Positions 17,939 through 27,318 of a DNA stretch of 64,000 bases are shown piece by piece. The notes beneath the pieces are model-generated. The model had not been told where the DNA came from. It made no database searches and saw only the letters and a list, made by a program, of their open reading frames with translations. The DNA is taken from the NCBI GenBank assembly GCA_009996515.1, contig JAACZV010000022.1, positions 32,141 to 96,140 on the forward strand. Direction: 5' to 3'. The position numbers and the translations under genes were made by a program. Origin of the DNA: Comamonadaceae bacterium (GTDB taxonomy: Bacteria; Pseudomonadota; Gammaproteobacteria; Burkholderiales; Burkholderiaceae_C). How positions within the stretch are numbered: the first letter of the stretch is position 1; every line of letters starts with the position of its first letter.

Positions 17939-20900
17939 ATGACCCTGTCCCGCATTGCCCTGGCACTGGCCGGCGCCTGGATGACCTCCGGCCTGGCCCT
18001 GGCGGCCGAGCCGACGCTGATGCTGCGCCAGCCCGCCGTCTCCAAGGACCATCTCGCCTTCGTCTATGCCGGCGACCTCTGGCTGGCCGACCGCAACGGC
18101 GGCAATGCGCGCCGGCTCACCAGCCATGCGGCGTCCGAGTTCGCGCCGCGCTTCTCGCCGGACGGGCAGAAGATCGCCTTCTCGGCCAGCTATGACGGGA
18201 ACACGGACGTCTACGTCATCGGCCTGGACGGCGGCGCGCCCAGGCGCCTGACCTGGCATCCCAGCGCCGACGTCGTCAGCGGCTGGAGCCCCGACGGCAA
18301 ACGCGTGCTGTTCGCGTCGCCGCGCGAGGTGCTGAACAACCGCAGCAACCAGCTCTACGAGGTCGGCGTGGACGGCGGCTACGAGCGCCAGGTCATGAAG
18401 GCCGTGGCCTGGGAGGGCGCCTGGTCGGCCGACGGCAAGCAACTGGCCTACCGCCCCTACAACGCGGCCCATGCAGGCCCCAGCGGCTGGCGTCAGAGCC
18501 GCGGCGGCTCCACGCCGCCGGTGTGGATCATGGACATGGCCAGCCAGAAGTGGCAGGAGATCCCCCATGTCAACGCGACCGACTCGGCGCCGGTCTGGGC
18601 CGGTGGCCAGGTGGTCTTCATCTCCGACCGCGCGGACGGGGCGGCCAACCTGTTCGCCTTCAATCCCGTCACTCAGGCGCTGCGCCAGCTGACCCGCGAG
18701 ACGCAGTGGGACGTGCGCAGCGTGGACGCCGTCGGCACGACGCTGGTCTACGAGGCGGGCGGTCGCATCAAGCAGATCGAGCTGGCCGGCGGTGAGCCGC
18801 AGGTGCTGGACATCCGCCTCGCCGGAACGGCGCCGCAGGCGCGTACGCAGTGGAAGGACGCCGGCAAGACGCTGACCCAGGCCCGCCTGTCCAGCACCGG
18901 CAAGCGCGTGGTGGTGAGCGCGCGCGGCGAGGTGTTCACGGTGCCGGTCAAGGACGGCAGCGTGCGCAACCTGACCGAGAGCGCCGGCGTGCGCGAGAAG
19001 GATGCGCTGTGGAGCCCCGACGGCCAGCGCGTGGCCTACATCTCCGACGCGCCCGGCATGCGCCACGAGCTGGTGCTGCAGGCCCAGACCGGCCTGGGCG
19101 CCAAGGAGCGCTTCCTGCTGCCCAAGCAGGGCTACTTCACGCTGATGGACTGGTCGCCGGACGGCCAGCAGCTGGTGCTGCAGGACAACCACCTCAACCT
19201 CTATCGCCTGGGCCTGGCAGCGGGACCGCAGCGTGGGCAACTGGTCAAGATCGCGACCGACCAGCGCCGCTTCGGCGCCGACGGCTTTGCCGTGTCCTTC
19301 TCGCCGGACAGCCGCTGGCTGGCCTACACGATGTCGGGCGAGAACTACTTCGGCCGCATCGTGCTGCACGAGCTGGCCAGCGGCCGCAACCATGTGGTGA
19401 CCGACGGCCTGTCCCATGCCGGCAACCCGGCGTTCTCGGCCAAGGGCGACTTCCTCTACTTCACGGCCTCCATCAACTCCGGCCCCAGCCAGGTGGGGCT
19501 GGACCTGTCCACCCAGGAGCGCCCGCGCCGCGTCGGTCTGTATGCGCTGGTGCTGGCGGCCGACGGCAAGTCGCCGCTGGCGCCCAAGGCGGGCGACGAG
19601 GAAGGCAAGAAGGACGAGAAGAAGGACGAGAAGAAGGACGAGAAGAAGGACGACGCCAAGAAGGCCGATGACAAGAAGTCGGCCGACGCCAAGAAGGACG
19701 ACAAGCCCAAGGCCGAGGCGGCCAAGCCCGTCAGGATAGACCTGGACGGCCTGGCCGACCGCCTCGTGGCCCTGCCGGTGGCGGAGCGCAACTACGACAG
19801 CCTGGCCGTGGCGTCGGATGGCGCGCTGCTGTACCTGCAGCATCCGCAGCCCGGCGCGAGCACCGAGCCGCCGCAGGCCGAGCGCCGCGCGACGGCCGAG
19901 CTGTGGCGCTTCGACTTCGAGGAGCGCAAGCCCAAGATGCTCAAGGCCGGCGTGGCCGACTACTCGCTCAGCGAGGACCGCAAGAAGCTGCTGCTGACCG
20001 TGGCCGGCGGCAAGCTGGAAACCGGCGACGCCACCGACAAGTACGACGGCAAGCCGGTGGACCTGTCCGGCCTGCGCGCCCGCATCGACCCGCGGGCCGA
20101 GTGGAAGCAGATCTTCGACGAGGCCTGGTGGATGGAGAAGGAGTTCTTCTACGACCCCGCCCTGCACGGGCTGGACTGGCAGGCCGTCTACGACCGCTAC
20201 CTGCCGCAGCTGGCCCATGTGCAGCGCCGCGAGGACTTGAACGACCTGCTGGTGCAGATGATCGGCGAGCTGCAGGTGGGCCACAACCGCACCGGCGGCG
20301 GCGACCAGCACCAGGAGGCGCCGGTGGCCGTGGGCCTGCTGGGCGCGGACTTCCGCGTGCAGCAGGGCCGCTACCAGATCACCAAGCTCTATGCCGGCGA
20401 CCGCCTCAACCCCAATCTGCGCTCGCCGCTGGCGGTGCCGGGCCTGGGCGTGAAGGAGGGCGATTTCATCCTGGCCGTCAACGGCCATGAGTTGGCCGAG
20501 CCGACCAACCTGTACGCGCTGCTGGAGAACATGGTCGGCAAGCAGGTCGTGCTGGCCATCGCGCAGGACGCCGCGGGCAAGGGCCGCCGCGATGTCACGG
20601 TGGAGCCCATCGCCAACGAGGCCATGCTGCGCCGCTGGGCATGGATAGACGGCAACCGCCAGAAGGTGCAGCAGAAGACCGGCGGCAAGGTCGCCTACGT
20701 CTACATGCCCGATACGGCGGGCCAGGGCTTCGAGCACTTCAACCGCATGTTCTTCGCGCAGATCGACAAGCAGGCGCTGATCGTCGACGACCGCAGGAAC
20801 GGCGGCGGCCAGGCGGCCAACTACGTGACGGAGCTGCTGTCGCGCCCCTATCTGGCCAGCTGGAAGGATCGCGACGGCCTGGTCTTCGATACGCCGGGCG

Positions 20901-21292
20901 GCGCCATCTACGGCCCCAAGGCCATGCTGATCGACCAGGACGCCGGCTCGGGCGGCGACTTCATGCCCTATGCCTTCAAGCGCGTGGGCCTGGGGCCGCT
21001 GATCGGTAAGCGCACCTGGGGCGGCCTGATCGGCATCTCGGCCAATCCGCCGCTCATCGACGGCGGCTTCCTGACCGTGCCTTACTTCCGCTTCTACACG
21101 CCGGAAGGCGAGTGGCGCATCGAGAACGAGGGCGTGGCGCCGGACATGGACGTGGAACTGGACCCCGCCGCCGTCAACCGCGGCGAGGACACCCAGCTGG
21201 ACGCGGCCATCGCCGACGTGCTGAAGCGGCTGGAAGGCTGGAAGCCCGTGCAGCGCAAGACCGCGCCGGCACCGGCGACGCTGGGCAAGTGA
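17939..21292 (+). CDS. Tricorn-like S41 protease with beta-propeller domains
   Basis: This 1117 aa exported protein has a signal peptide (cleavage near LALAAEP), then two WD40/TolB-like propeller domains with repeated FSPDGQKIAF and WSPDGKRVLF blades (residues about 30-500). A Lys/Asp/Glu linker (about 553-597), the tricorn core domains, a PDZ domain (LGVKEGDFILAVNGHEL) and the S41 catalytic domain follow. The nucleophile is expected in DQDAGSGGDFMPYAF near residue 1005, and the His region is GELQVGHNRTGGG. Tricorn-type proteases degrade peptides; this one is predicted periplasmic. An SD-like GGAGAT precedes the ATG. Confidence 0.87.
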   Translation: MTLSRIALALAGAWMTSGLALAAEPTLMLRQPAVSKDHLAFVYAGDLWLADRNGGNARRLTSHAASEFAPRFSPDGQKIAFSASYDGNTDVYVIGLDGGAPRRLTWHPSADVVSGWSPDGKRVLFASPREVLNNRSNQLYEVGVDGGYERQVMKAVAWEGAWSADGKQLAYRPYNAAHAGPSGWRQSRGGSTPPVWIMDMASQKWQEIPHVNATDSAPVWAGGQVVFISDRADGAANLFAFNPVTQALRQLTRETQWDVRSVDAVGTTLVYEAGGRIKQIELAGGEPQVLDIRLAGTAPQARTQWKDAGKTLTQARLSSTGKRVVVSARGEVFTVPVKDGSVRNLTESAGVREKDALWSPDGQRVAYISDAPGMRHELVLQAQTGLGAKERFLLPKQGYFTLMDWSPDGQQLVLQDNHLNLYRLGLAAGPQRGQLVKIATDQRRFGADGFAVSFSPDSRWLAYTMSGENYFGRIVLHELASGRNHVVTDGLSHAGNPAFSAKGDFLYFTASINSGPSQVGLDLSTQERPRRVGLYALVLAADGKSPLAPKAGDEEGKKDEKKDEKKDEKKDDAKKADDKKSADAKKDDKPKAEAAKPVRIDLDGLADRLVALPVAERNYDSLAVASDGALLYLQHPQPGASTEPPQAERRATAELWRFDFEERKPKMLKAGVADYSLSEDRKKLLLTVAGGKLETGDATDKYDGKPVDLSGLRARIDPRAEWKQIFDEAWWMEKEFFYDPALHGLDWQAVYDRYLPQLAHVQRREDLNDLLVQMIGELQVGHNRTGGGDQHQEAPVAVGLLGADFRVQQGRYQITKLYAGDRLNPNLRSPLAVPGLGVKEGDFILAVNGHELAEPTNLYALLENMVGKQVVLAIAQDAAGKGRRDVTVEPIANEAMLRRWAWIDGNRQKVQQKTGGKVAYVYMPDTAGQGFEHFNRMFFAQIDKQALIVDDRRNGGGQAANYVTELLSRPYLASWKDRDGLVFDTPGGAIYGPKAMLIDQDAGSGGDFMPYAFKRVGLGPLIGKRTWGGLIGISANPPLIDGGFLTVPYFRFYTPEGEWRIENEGVAPDMDVELDPAAVNRGEDTQLDAAIADVLKRLEGWKPVQRKTAPAPATLGK
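19607..19650 (+). repeat. In-frame 12-bp tandem repeat encoding KKDE units
   Basis: AAGAAGGACGAG is repeated about 3.5 times, encoding KKDEKKDEKKDE within the protease linker. Copy number is a candidate for replication slippage. Confidence 0.8.
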
Positions 21293-21295
21293 TGG

Positions 21296-21515
21296 AGCCC
21301 CTCGTCCAGTCTCGCCCTGCTGAACGCGGGCGAGTCTGGCTGGTCCTGCAGACCGTGCAGCCGACAGAGCGGCCGCCCTTCGGCAGGCTCGACAAGTCCC
21401 CCGGGCTTGTCGTGTCCGACCTCAGCCCCCGCGGGGACGGCGATGCTTGCGGCATTGAGCCGCAAGCACATCGCCCTGGCGGGCCGGCTTGGGGCGGCCC
21501 GGCGCTCGGCCCGAA
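21296..21515. repeat. Modular interspersed repeat, copy 1
   Basis: It begins just after the protease stop and ends 20 nt before the histidine kinase ATG. Conserved blocks shared with 39916-40190 are AGCCCCTCGTCCA, TGCAGACCG, CTTCGGCAGGC, GTGTCCG, CCTCAGCCCCCG and a 37-nt hairpin (21439-21475; GGCGATG...CTTGCGG pairing with CCGCAAG...CATCGCC). Between blocks are local hairpins: CTCGCCC/GGGCGAG (21311-21334) and CGACAAG/CTTGTCG. These occupy places where copy 2 has different stems. Confidence 0.75.
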
Positions 21516-21535
21516 TTCGCGTAGCACCTGCTGAC

Positions 21536-22903
21536 ATGAAGACTTGGGGCGCACTTTCTCTGCGCGGGCGGCTGTTCCTGCTCGCGCTGCTGCCCCTGCT
21601 GGCCTCGCTGGCGCTGATCGCGCTGGCGGTGCGCCAGCAGGAGAGCGAGCTGGCCGCGCGCGAGCGTGAACTGGTGCGGGCCAGCTACATGGACGCGCGG
21701 CGCACCGAGCTCAAGCATTACGTGGACCTGGCCGTCAGCACCGTCAGGCCGCTGCTGGGCCAGCCGGGCGGCAAGGAGAGGGCGCTGGCCATCCTGCAAT
21801 CGCTGGACTATGGCCGCGACGGCTATTTCTTCGTCTACTCGCTGAGCGGCCGCGTGCTGATGCATTCGCGCCAGCCCGAGCTGGTGGGCCAGGACTTGTG
21901 GGAGCTGCGCGATCCCCAGGGCCGGCCCACCATCCAGCAGCTCATCAATCGGGCCAAGGCCGGCGGCGGCTACGTGGACTATCTGTGGAGCAAGCCGTCC
22001 AGCAGCCAGCTGGCGCCCAAGCTGGGCTATGTGGTGGCCGTGCCGGAATGGGATTGGATGCTGGGCACGGGCCTGTACCTGGACGGCATCGAGGCGACCA
22101 TGGCCGAGCTGGAGCGCGGCGCGCGCCAGAACATCACGGCCACCATGTTGTGGGTGGGCGCGGTCGCCATCTTCGGCGTGGCCCTCATCAGCGCCGGCGC
22201 GCTGGTGCTCAACCTCAGCGAGCACCGCAGCGCCGAGGCCAAGCTGCGCGCGCTGGCGCGCGAGGTGGTGCAGAGCCAGGAGGCGGAGCGGGCGCGGCTG
22301 GCGCGCGAGCTGCACGACGGCGTCAGCCAGGCGCTGGTGGCGACCAAGCTGCTGATCGAGTCGGCCCAGTCCGAGCCCGCCGCGGCCGCTCGGCTGCAGG
22401 CGCTGGCGCTCAAGCGGCTGAACAGCACGCTTGCCGAGGTGCGCCACCTGTCCCATGCGCTGCGGCCGGCGTTGCTGGACACGCTGGGCCTGCCGGCAGC
22501 GCTGCAGCATCTGGCGGCCGAGTTCGATGCGGCCGGCGGCACGCGGTACCAGGCCGGCGTGCAGGGCGAGGAGGTGGAGCTGCCCGAGGCCGTCAACACG
22601 GCCTTGTTCCGCATCGCCCAGGAGGCGCTGAACAATGCGGCCCGCCACGCGCATGCGACGCGGGTGGGCGTGCTGCTGCGCTTCGAGCGCGACGGCGGGC
22701 TGGCGCTGGAGATCCAGGACGACGGCCGCGGCTTCGATGCCGACGCGGCCCAGGCCGTGGCGGACCGGGGGCTGGGCCTGCGCAGCATGCGCGAGCGCGC
22801 CGCCGCTTTAGGTGCCCGGCTGGCCCTGGTGACCTCGCCGGGGCAGGGCTGCCGGCTCACCGTCAAACTCGGGGCCTCGGACCTGGCCCGCGCCGTCTCA
22901 TGA
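21536..22903 (+). CDS. Sensor histidine kinase, NarX/DegS-type with Cache domain
   Basis: The 455 aa membrane kinase has a TM helix (residues about 13-31), a periplasmic single-Cache sensor (GRDGYFFVYSLSGRVLMH, LGYVVAVPEWDWMLGTGLY), a second TM (about 203-222), a HisKA_3 dimerisation domain with the phospho-acceptor His in ARLARELHDGVSQALVATK, and a HATPase domain (EALNNAARHA, DDGRGFD, GLGLRSMRERAAALGA). The start ATG is chosen because earlier codons in frame lie in the repeat. Its stop overlaps the regulator start (ATGA), so the pair forms a two-component system. Confidence 0.92.
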   Translation: MKTWGALSLRGRLFLLALLPLLASLALIALAVRQQESELAARERELVRASYMDARRTELKHYVDLAVSTVRPLLGQPGGKERALAILQSLDYGRDGYFFVYSLSGRVLMHSRQPELVGQDLWELRDPQGRPTIQQLINRAKAGGGYVDYLWSKPSSSQLAPKLGYVVAVPEWDWMLGTGLYLDGIEATMAELERGARQNITATMLWVGAVAIFGVALISAGALVLNLSEHRSAEAKLRALAREVVQSQEAERARLARELHDGVSQALVATKLLIESAQSEPAAAARLQALALKRLNSTLAEVRHLSHALRPALLDTLGLPAALQHLAAEFDAAGGTRYQAGVQGEEVELPEAVNTALFRIAQEALNNAARHAHATRVGVLLRFERDGGLALEIQDDGRGFDADAAQAVADRGLGLRSMRERAAALGARLALVTSPGQGCRLTVKLGASDLARAVS

Positions 22904-23523
22904 ATACACCCATCCGCATCCTGCTCGTCGACGACCATCCCATGGTGCGCGAGGGCCTGGTCGCGCGGCTGGCGGCCGTGCCGCGCTTCGAGGTGGTGGG
23001 CGAGGCCGGCGGGCGCCTGGAAGCGCTGGAGCAGCTGGCCCTCACGGCCCCTGACGTGGTGCTGATGGACGTGGGGCTGAAGGACGGCAACGGCATCGCG
23101 CTGGGCGCGGAGATGCTGGCGGCCCGGCCCGAGGTGAGGCTGCTGATGTTCAGCATGTACGACAACCCCGAGTACGTGCAGCGCGCGCTGGGAGCCGGCG
23201 CGCGCGGCTATGTGCTGAAGGACGCGCCGGCGACGGAGATCGTGTCCGCCATCGACGCGGTGGCGGCCGGCGGCACCTTCTTGAGCGCGGCCGTGTCCGG
23301 CCGGCTGTTCCGCGGCCAGGCGCCGAAGCCGGTGCTGACGCCGCGCGAGAGCGAGATCCTCGGGTTGCTGGGGCGCGGCGCCTCCAGCAAGCAGATCGCC
23401 CGCGAACTGGACCTGTCGGTGCGCACCGTGGAGGCGCACCGGCAGAGCATCAAGCGCAAGCTGGAACTGGACGGGCAGGCGGAGCTGATCCGCTATGCCG
23501 TCGAGCACGCGCGCAACGCCTGA
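22900..23523 (+). CDS. NarL/FixJ-type response regulator
   Basis: The 207 aa regulator has a receiver domain (VDDHP near residue 11, phospho-acceptor Asp in VVLMDVGL about residue 57, conserved Lys in GYVLKDAP about 107) and a C-terminal LuxR helix-turn-helix (LTPRESEILGLLGRGASSKQIARELDLSVRTVEAHRQ). It is the partner of the kinase encoded immediately upstream. The DNA target is not evident. Confidence 0.93.
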   Translation: MNTPIRILLVDDHPMVREGLVARLAAVPRFEVVGEAGGRLEALEQLALTAPDVVLMDVGLKDGNGIALGAEMLAARPEVRLLMFSMYDNPEYVQRALGAGARGYVLKDAPATEIVSAIDAVAAGGTFLSAAVSGRLFRGQAPKPVLTPRESEILGLLGRGASSKQIARELDLSVRTVEAHRQSIKRKLELDGQAELIRYAVEHARNA

Positions 23524-23561
23524 CGCGCGTTGCAGCCGCGGCGACGCCTGGCCCGGCGGTT

Positions 23562-23930
23562 TCAGCGGCCGCGGCGGGGGCCTTCGTCGCGGTCGCCGTC
23601 CCAGCGGTCGCGGCGGTCGTGCCAGCGCTCATGGCGGCGGTCCCAGCGGTCATCCCAGCGGCGCTCGCGGTAAGTCGTCTCGTAGACCACCCGAGGCGGC
23701 GGGGCGTAGTAGACCTCGCGCTGCACATAGCGCGGTGCCGGCACGTAGACGACGGGCGGCGGCGGCTCGTAATAGACCGGAGCGGGCACCACATACCTCG
23801 GGCCGTCGGCCACATAGACGCCGGCGGCCGGCAGGTTGATGCCGATGGACCAGGACGTGCCGGCATGGGCAGCCGTCGGGCCGGCCAGTGCGGCGGTCAG
23901 GAGAGCGGCGGCGACGAGGGGGCGGAACAT
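23562..23930 (-). CDS. Small secreted Pro/Tyr/Arg-rich protein
   Basis: A 122 aa protein with a signal peptide (MFRPLVAAALLTAALAGPTAAHA), then a PVYYEPPPPVVYVPAPRY-type segment and a C-terminal stretch of repeated RWDDRWDRRHERWHDRRD. The Val/Tyr/Pro part resembles the surface-associated YXP-rich proteins common in Burkholderiales and Xanthomonadales. Function is unknown. The start is supported by a strong GGAGG 6 nt upstream of the ATG. It converges on the response regulator gene. Confidence 0.75.
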   Translation of the reverse strand: MFRPLVAAALLTAALAGPTAAHAGTSWSIGINLPAAGVYVADGPRYVVPAPVYYEPPPPVVYVPAPRYVQREVYYAPPPRVVYETTYRERRWDDRWDRRHERWHDRRDRWDGDRDEGPRRGR

Positions 23931-24041
23931 GCGAACCTCCAACAGGCATGGGCGACACAGGCCCGGACGACCGGACAACGGCCGGGCGGCCGCGTCGTTG
24001 ACGGCTGGCGGGCTCGCGTCGTAAGGGGTTGTTGCCGGAGC

Positions 24042-24938
24042 TCAGCGCGGGAAGGCGGCCTGCAGCGCCGGGATGAGCCGCTGGGCCAGGGGCGTGAGGC
24101 GCCGCGAGGCCGACCAGAACACCGCCATGTCACGGCTCAGCGGCTCGCCGGCCAGGGCCAGCGCTCGCACACCGGGTGGCGCCCGATGCACGGCCAGCCG
24201 CGGGACCAGCGCCGCGCCCAGCCCCGCCGATACCAGCGCCAGCACGGCCTGCAGGTGGGCCGCCTCGTGCCTCGGGGGGAGGGCGAGGCCACGGGCCTTC
24301 AGCTGTGCATCCAGCAGTTGCCGGTTGCCGCTGCCGGCGGCCAGGCCCACCAGCGCCACGCGCTGCAGCTCGGCCAACTCGACCTGCGTCTGCGCCGCCC
24401 AGGCGTGGTCGGCGGGCACCGCCAGCACGTAGGGGTCGCGCCCCAGCGGGGCGTACTGCAGCCCCGCCACCTGCGCGTCGGCAAAGCCGATGCCGAGATC
24501 CGCCTGGCCGCCCAGCACGCTGAGCGTGGTGTCCTGCAGCGAGCCGTCCAGCAGCCGCAGCGTGACTTGGGGGTAGTCCTGCAGCCAGCGCCCCAGGGCC
24601 TGGGGCACGAAGCCGCTGGCCGCGGTGGGCACGGCGGCCACCGTGAGGCGCCCCTGATGGCCTGAGGCCAGTTCGTGGACGCCGAGCACGGCGGCATCCA
24701 GGTCTTCCAGCACGTCGCGCACGCGGTCGAGGAAGGCCTCGCCCACGGCGGACAGCTTCACGGAGCGCGAGGTGCGCTCCAGCAGCCGCGCGCCGACGCG
24801 CTCCTCCAGCCGTTCGATGCGCCGGCTCAGGGCCGGCGCGGACAGGTGCAGCTCGTCGGCCGCCGCGCGAAAGCTCTGGCGTGCGGCCACGGTGACGAAG
24901 GCGCGCAGCTGGTCCAGGTCGAGTCCGTTGCTTTGCAT
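24042..24938 (-). CDS. LysR-family transcriptional regulator
   Basis: The 298 aa regulator begins with a winged HTH (LDLDQLRAFVTVAARQSFRAAADELHLSAPALSRRIERLEERVGARLLER) and continues into the LysR substrate-binding domain. The start MQSNGLDL places the HTH at the usual position; a longer frame adds 17 residues. It is divergent from a ModA-like binding protein and a CitA-like symporter, and LysR proteins commonly control the divergent neighbour, so these are its likely targets. Confidence 0.9.
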   Translation of the reverse strand: MQSNGLDLDQLRAFVTVAARQSFRAAADELHLSAPALSRRIERLEERVGARLLERTSRSVKLSAVGEAFLDRVRDVLEDLDAAVLGVHELASGHQGRLTVAAVPTAASGFVPQALGRWLQDYPQVTLRLLDGSLQDTTLSVLGGQADLGIGFADAQVAGLQYAPLGRDPYVLAVPADHAWAAQTQVELAELQRVALVGLAAGSGNRQLLDAQLKARGLALPPRHEAAHLQAVLALVSAGLGAALVPRLAVHRAPPGVRALALAGEPLSRDMAVFWSASRRLTPLAQRLIPALQAAFPR

Positions 24939-25024
24939 GCATCGATCGTGAAAAACGTTGCACTGGAGTTTATGTTCGCTGCCGACCAAGATGCTGGGGT
25001 TGCTGACTTTCCCGGTGCTTTCCC

Positions 25025-25819
25025 ATGCGATCTCCCGTTGTTTCCCGATGGCTAGGTGCGTGGGTGCTGGCCGGGATGGCCTGCCTGTCCGCGGCGGCGG
25101 CCCAGGCGGCAGAGCCGCTGGTGGTGGTGTCTTCCGGCGGTTTCGCCGAGGCCTTCAAGCGGCTGAGCCGTGATTTCGAGGCGGCTGCCGACGGCGCGGC
25201 GGTGCGCCAGACCTTTGGCCCGTCCATGGGCAGCACGGCAGGCGCCATTCCGGCCCGCCTGGCCCGCGGCGAGGCGATCGACGTGGTGATCATGGTGGAG
25301 CCCGCGCTGGACCGGCTGATGGCCCAGGGCTGGCTGGTGCCCGGCAGCAAGCGCCGCGTCGCGTTGTCGCGCATTGCCTGCGCCGTACCGGCCGGCGCGC
25401 CCCGGCCGCCGCTGGCGACCGTGGCCGACGTGAAGCAGGCGTTCGTGGCCGCCCCGTCGGTGGCCTGGTCGGACAGTGCCAGCGGCGAGTACATCCAGGG
25501 CGAGCTGCTGGCCCGCCTCGGCATCGAGGCCGAGGTGCGCGGCAAGGGGCGGCAGATCCCGGCCACGCCGGTCGGCGAAATCCTGGCCCGGCACGAGGCC
25601 GCCTTCGGCTGCCAGCAGCGCAGCGAACTGCAGCCCGTACGGGGCATAGACATCGTCGGCGATCTGCCCGAGGAGCTGCAGCGCGTCACGCCCTATGCCG
25701 CAGCCCGGGTGGCCGGTGGCCGGCAGCAGGCTCAGGCGCAGCGCTACCTCGACTTCCTCACCGCGCCGGGCAATGCGCCCGTCATCCAGGCCTCGGGCCT
25801 GGCGCCCGTCACCCGCTGA
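25025..25819 (+). CDS. ModA-like periplasmic binding protein
   Basis: The 264 aa protein has a signal peptide (cleavage near AAQAAEP) and the bacterial extracellular solute-binding fold of the ModA family: [48 protein letters not shown], and [27 protein letters not shown]. No molybdate permease or ATPase is nearby. The next gene is a secondary transporter, so it may bind an organic acid and serve the symporter or a sensor. That role is inferred. Confidence 0.8.
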   Translation: MRSPVVSRWLGAWVLAGMACLSAAAAQAAEPLVVVSSGGFAEAFKRLSRDFEAAADGAAVRQTFGPSMGSTAGAIPARLARGEAIDVVIMVEPALDRLMAQGWLVPGSKRRVALSRIACAVPAGAPRPPLATVADVKQAFVAAPSVAWSDSASGEYIQGELLARLGIEAEVRGKGRQIPATPVGEILARHEAAFGCQQRSELQPVRGIDIVGDLPEELQRVTPYAAARVAGGRQQAQAQRYLDFLTAPGNAPVIQASGLAPVTR

Positions 25820-25872
25820 CACCACCGCCGACCGGCCCGCAGAGGCCGGCCCGCACCACTCCGGAGACTGCC

Positions 25873-27168
25873 ATGCATTCCCAAGCCCCTCGTTCCCGCC
25901 TCGGTGCGGTCGTCCGCGTGACCAGCGGCAACTTCATCGAGATGTACGACTTCTTCCTGTTCGGGTTCTACGCCACGGCCATTGCCCGCGCGTTCTTCCC
26001 GGCGGGCAGCGAGTTCGCGTCGCTGATGCTGACCTTCGCCACCTTCGGCGCCGGCTTCCTGATGCGCCCGCTGGGCGCCGTGGTGCTGGGCGCGTATGTC
26101 GACCGCGTCGGCCGCCGGCGCGGCCTGCTCGTGACGCTGGCCGTCATGGCTGCCGGCACGGCGCTGGTGGCCTTCGTGCCGGGCTACGACAGCATCGGGC
26201 TGCTGGCGCCGCTGCTCGTGCTGGTGGGGCGGCTGCTGCAGGGGCTGTCGGCCGGCGTCGAGCTGGGCGGCGTCTCGGTCTACCTCGCCGAGATCGCGCC
26301 GCCCGGGCGGCGCGGCTTCTTCGTGGCCTGGCAGTCGGCCAGCCAGCAGCTGGCCATCATCGTGTCGGCCCTGCTGGGCTACGGGCTGAATGCCTGGATG
26401 GAGCGTGCCTCGCTGGATGCCTGGGGCTGGCGCATCCCGTTCTTCATCGGTTGCCTGATCGTGCCGGCCATCTTCGTGATCCGTCGCCAGCTCGAAGAGA
26501 CCCAGGCCTTCAAGGCCAGCACGCATCGGCCGACCTTCCGCCAGACGCTGCAGGGCCTGGCCCTGCACTGGCGCGTCATCGCGCTGGGCACCATGCTGGT
26601 GGTGATGACGACGGTGTCGTTCTACCTGATCACGGTCTACACGCCCACCTTCGGCAAGGCGGTACTCAAGCTGAGCACCGCGGAGAGCCTGCTGGTGACG
26701 CTGGCCGTGGGGCTGTCCAACCTGCTGTGGCTGCCGGTCATGGGGGCGCTGTCCGACCGCATCGGCCGCGCGCCCATCATGCTGGCGGCCACCGCGCTGA
26801 CGGTGCTGACCGCCTATCCGGTCATGGCCTGGCTGGTGGCCGCGCCCAGCCTCGGGCACATGCTGGCGGTGGAGTTGTGGCTGTCCTTCCTGTACGCCAG
26901 CTACAACGGCGCCACCATCGTCGCGCTGACCGAGGTCGTGCCGGGGCATATCCGCACGGCCGGCTTCTCGCTCGCCTACAGCGTGGCCACGGCGCTGTTC
27001 GGCGGCTTCACGCCGCTGGCCTGCACCTGGCTGATCGATGCCACCGGCAACCGGGCGGTGCCGGGCTTGTGGATGTCGGCGGCCGCCGTGCTCAGCCTGG
27101 TGGCGACCTGGCTGGTGTACGGCCGCAGCGCAGTCGCCCGCCCCGCCGGCAGCGTGCAGCCCGCCTGA
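25873..27168 (+). CDS. MFS metabolite:H+ symporter, CitA/TcuC-like
   Basis: The 431 aa protein has twelve predicted helices and MHS-family signatures: [25 protein letters not shown] at the N-terminus, [25 protein letters not shown], and [31 protein letters not shown]. Relatives import citrate, tricarballylate or similar acids with protons. An SD (GGAGA) precedes the ATG. It is 53 nt downstream of the ModA-like gene and likely co-transcribed. Confidence 0.87.
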   Translation: MHSQAPRSRLGAVVRVTSGNFIEMYDFFLFGFYATAIARAFFPAGSEFASLMLTFATFGAGFLMRPLGAVVLGAYVDRVGRRRGLLVTLAVMAAGTALVAFVPGYDSIGLLAPLLVLVGRLLQGLSAGVELGGVSVYLAEIAPPGRRGFFVAWQSASQQLAIIVSALLGYGLNAWMERASLDAWGWRIPFFIGCLIVPAIFVIRRQLEETQAFKASTHRPTFRQTLQGLALHWRVIALGTMLVVMTTVSFYLITVYTPTFGKAVLKLSTAESLLVTLAVGLSNLLWLPVMGALSDRIGRAPIMLAATALTVLTAYPVMAWLVAAPSLGHMLAVELWLSFLYASYNGATIVALTEVVPGHIRTAGFSLAYSVATALFGGFTPLACTWLIDATGNRAVPGLWMSAAAVLSLVATWLVYGRSAVARPAGSVQPA

Positions 27169-27281
27169 TCCGCGTCTGCACTTGGGTGCTCCCGCGGCCG
27201 GCATGCGCGGCGTGGACCGCTACTGCAGGCTGTTCTTCGCGGACAAGGGTGCAGGGCCGGGCTGAGGCAATTCCGCGCAGG

Positions 27282-27310
27282 GCCGCACAAGCCGGGGAGG
27301 CTTGTGCGGC
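27282..27310. terminator. Bidirectional terminator-like hairpin
   Basis: A perfect 12-bp stem (GCCGCACAAGCC/GGCTTGTGCGGC) with a 5-nt loop lies between the convergent symporter and TonB-receptor genes. No T-run follows. Confidence 0.6.
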
Positions 27311-27318
27311 ATCCAGCT

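Noticed and set aside
17162..20737. Continuous minus-strand open frame extending mutL to 1814 aa
   Set aside because: It is the antisense of the S41 protease gene. High GC removes stops; the translated part lacks family features and MutL has its proper start at 17161.
21299..21534. Shared open frame in the two modular repeats (SPRGDGDACGI type translation)
   Set aside because: The frame is open in both copies but they differ by whole stem modules, have no start signals, and fit structure rather than coding conservation.
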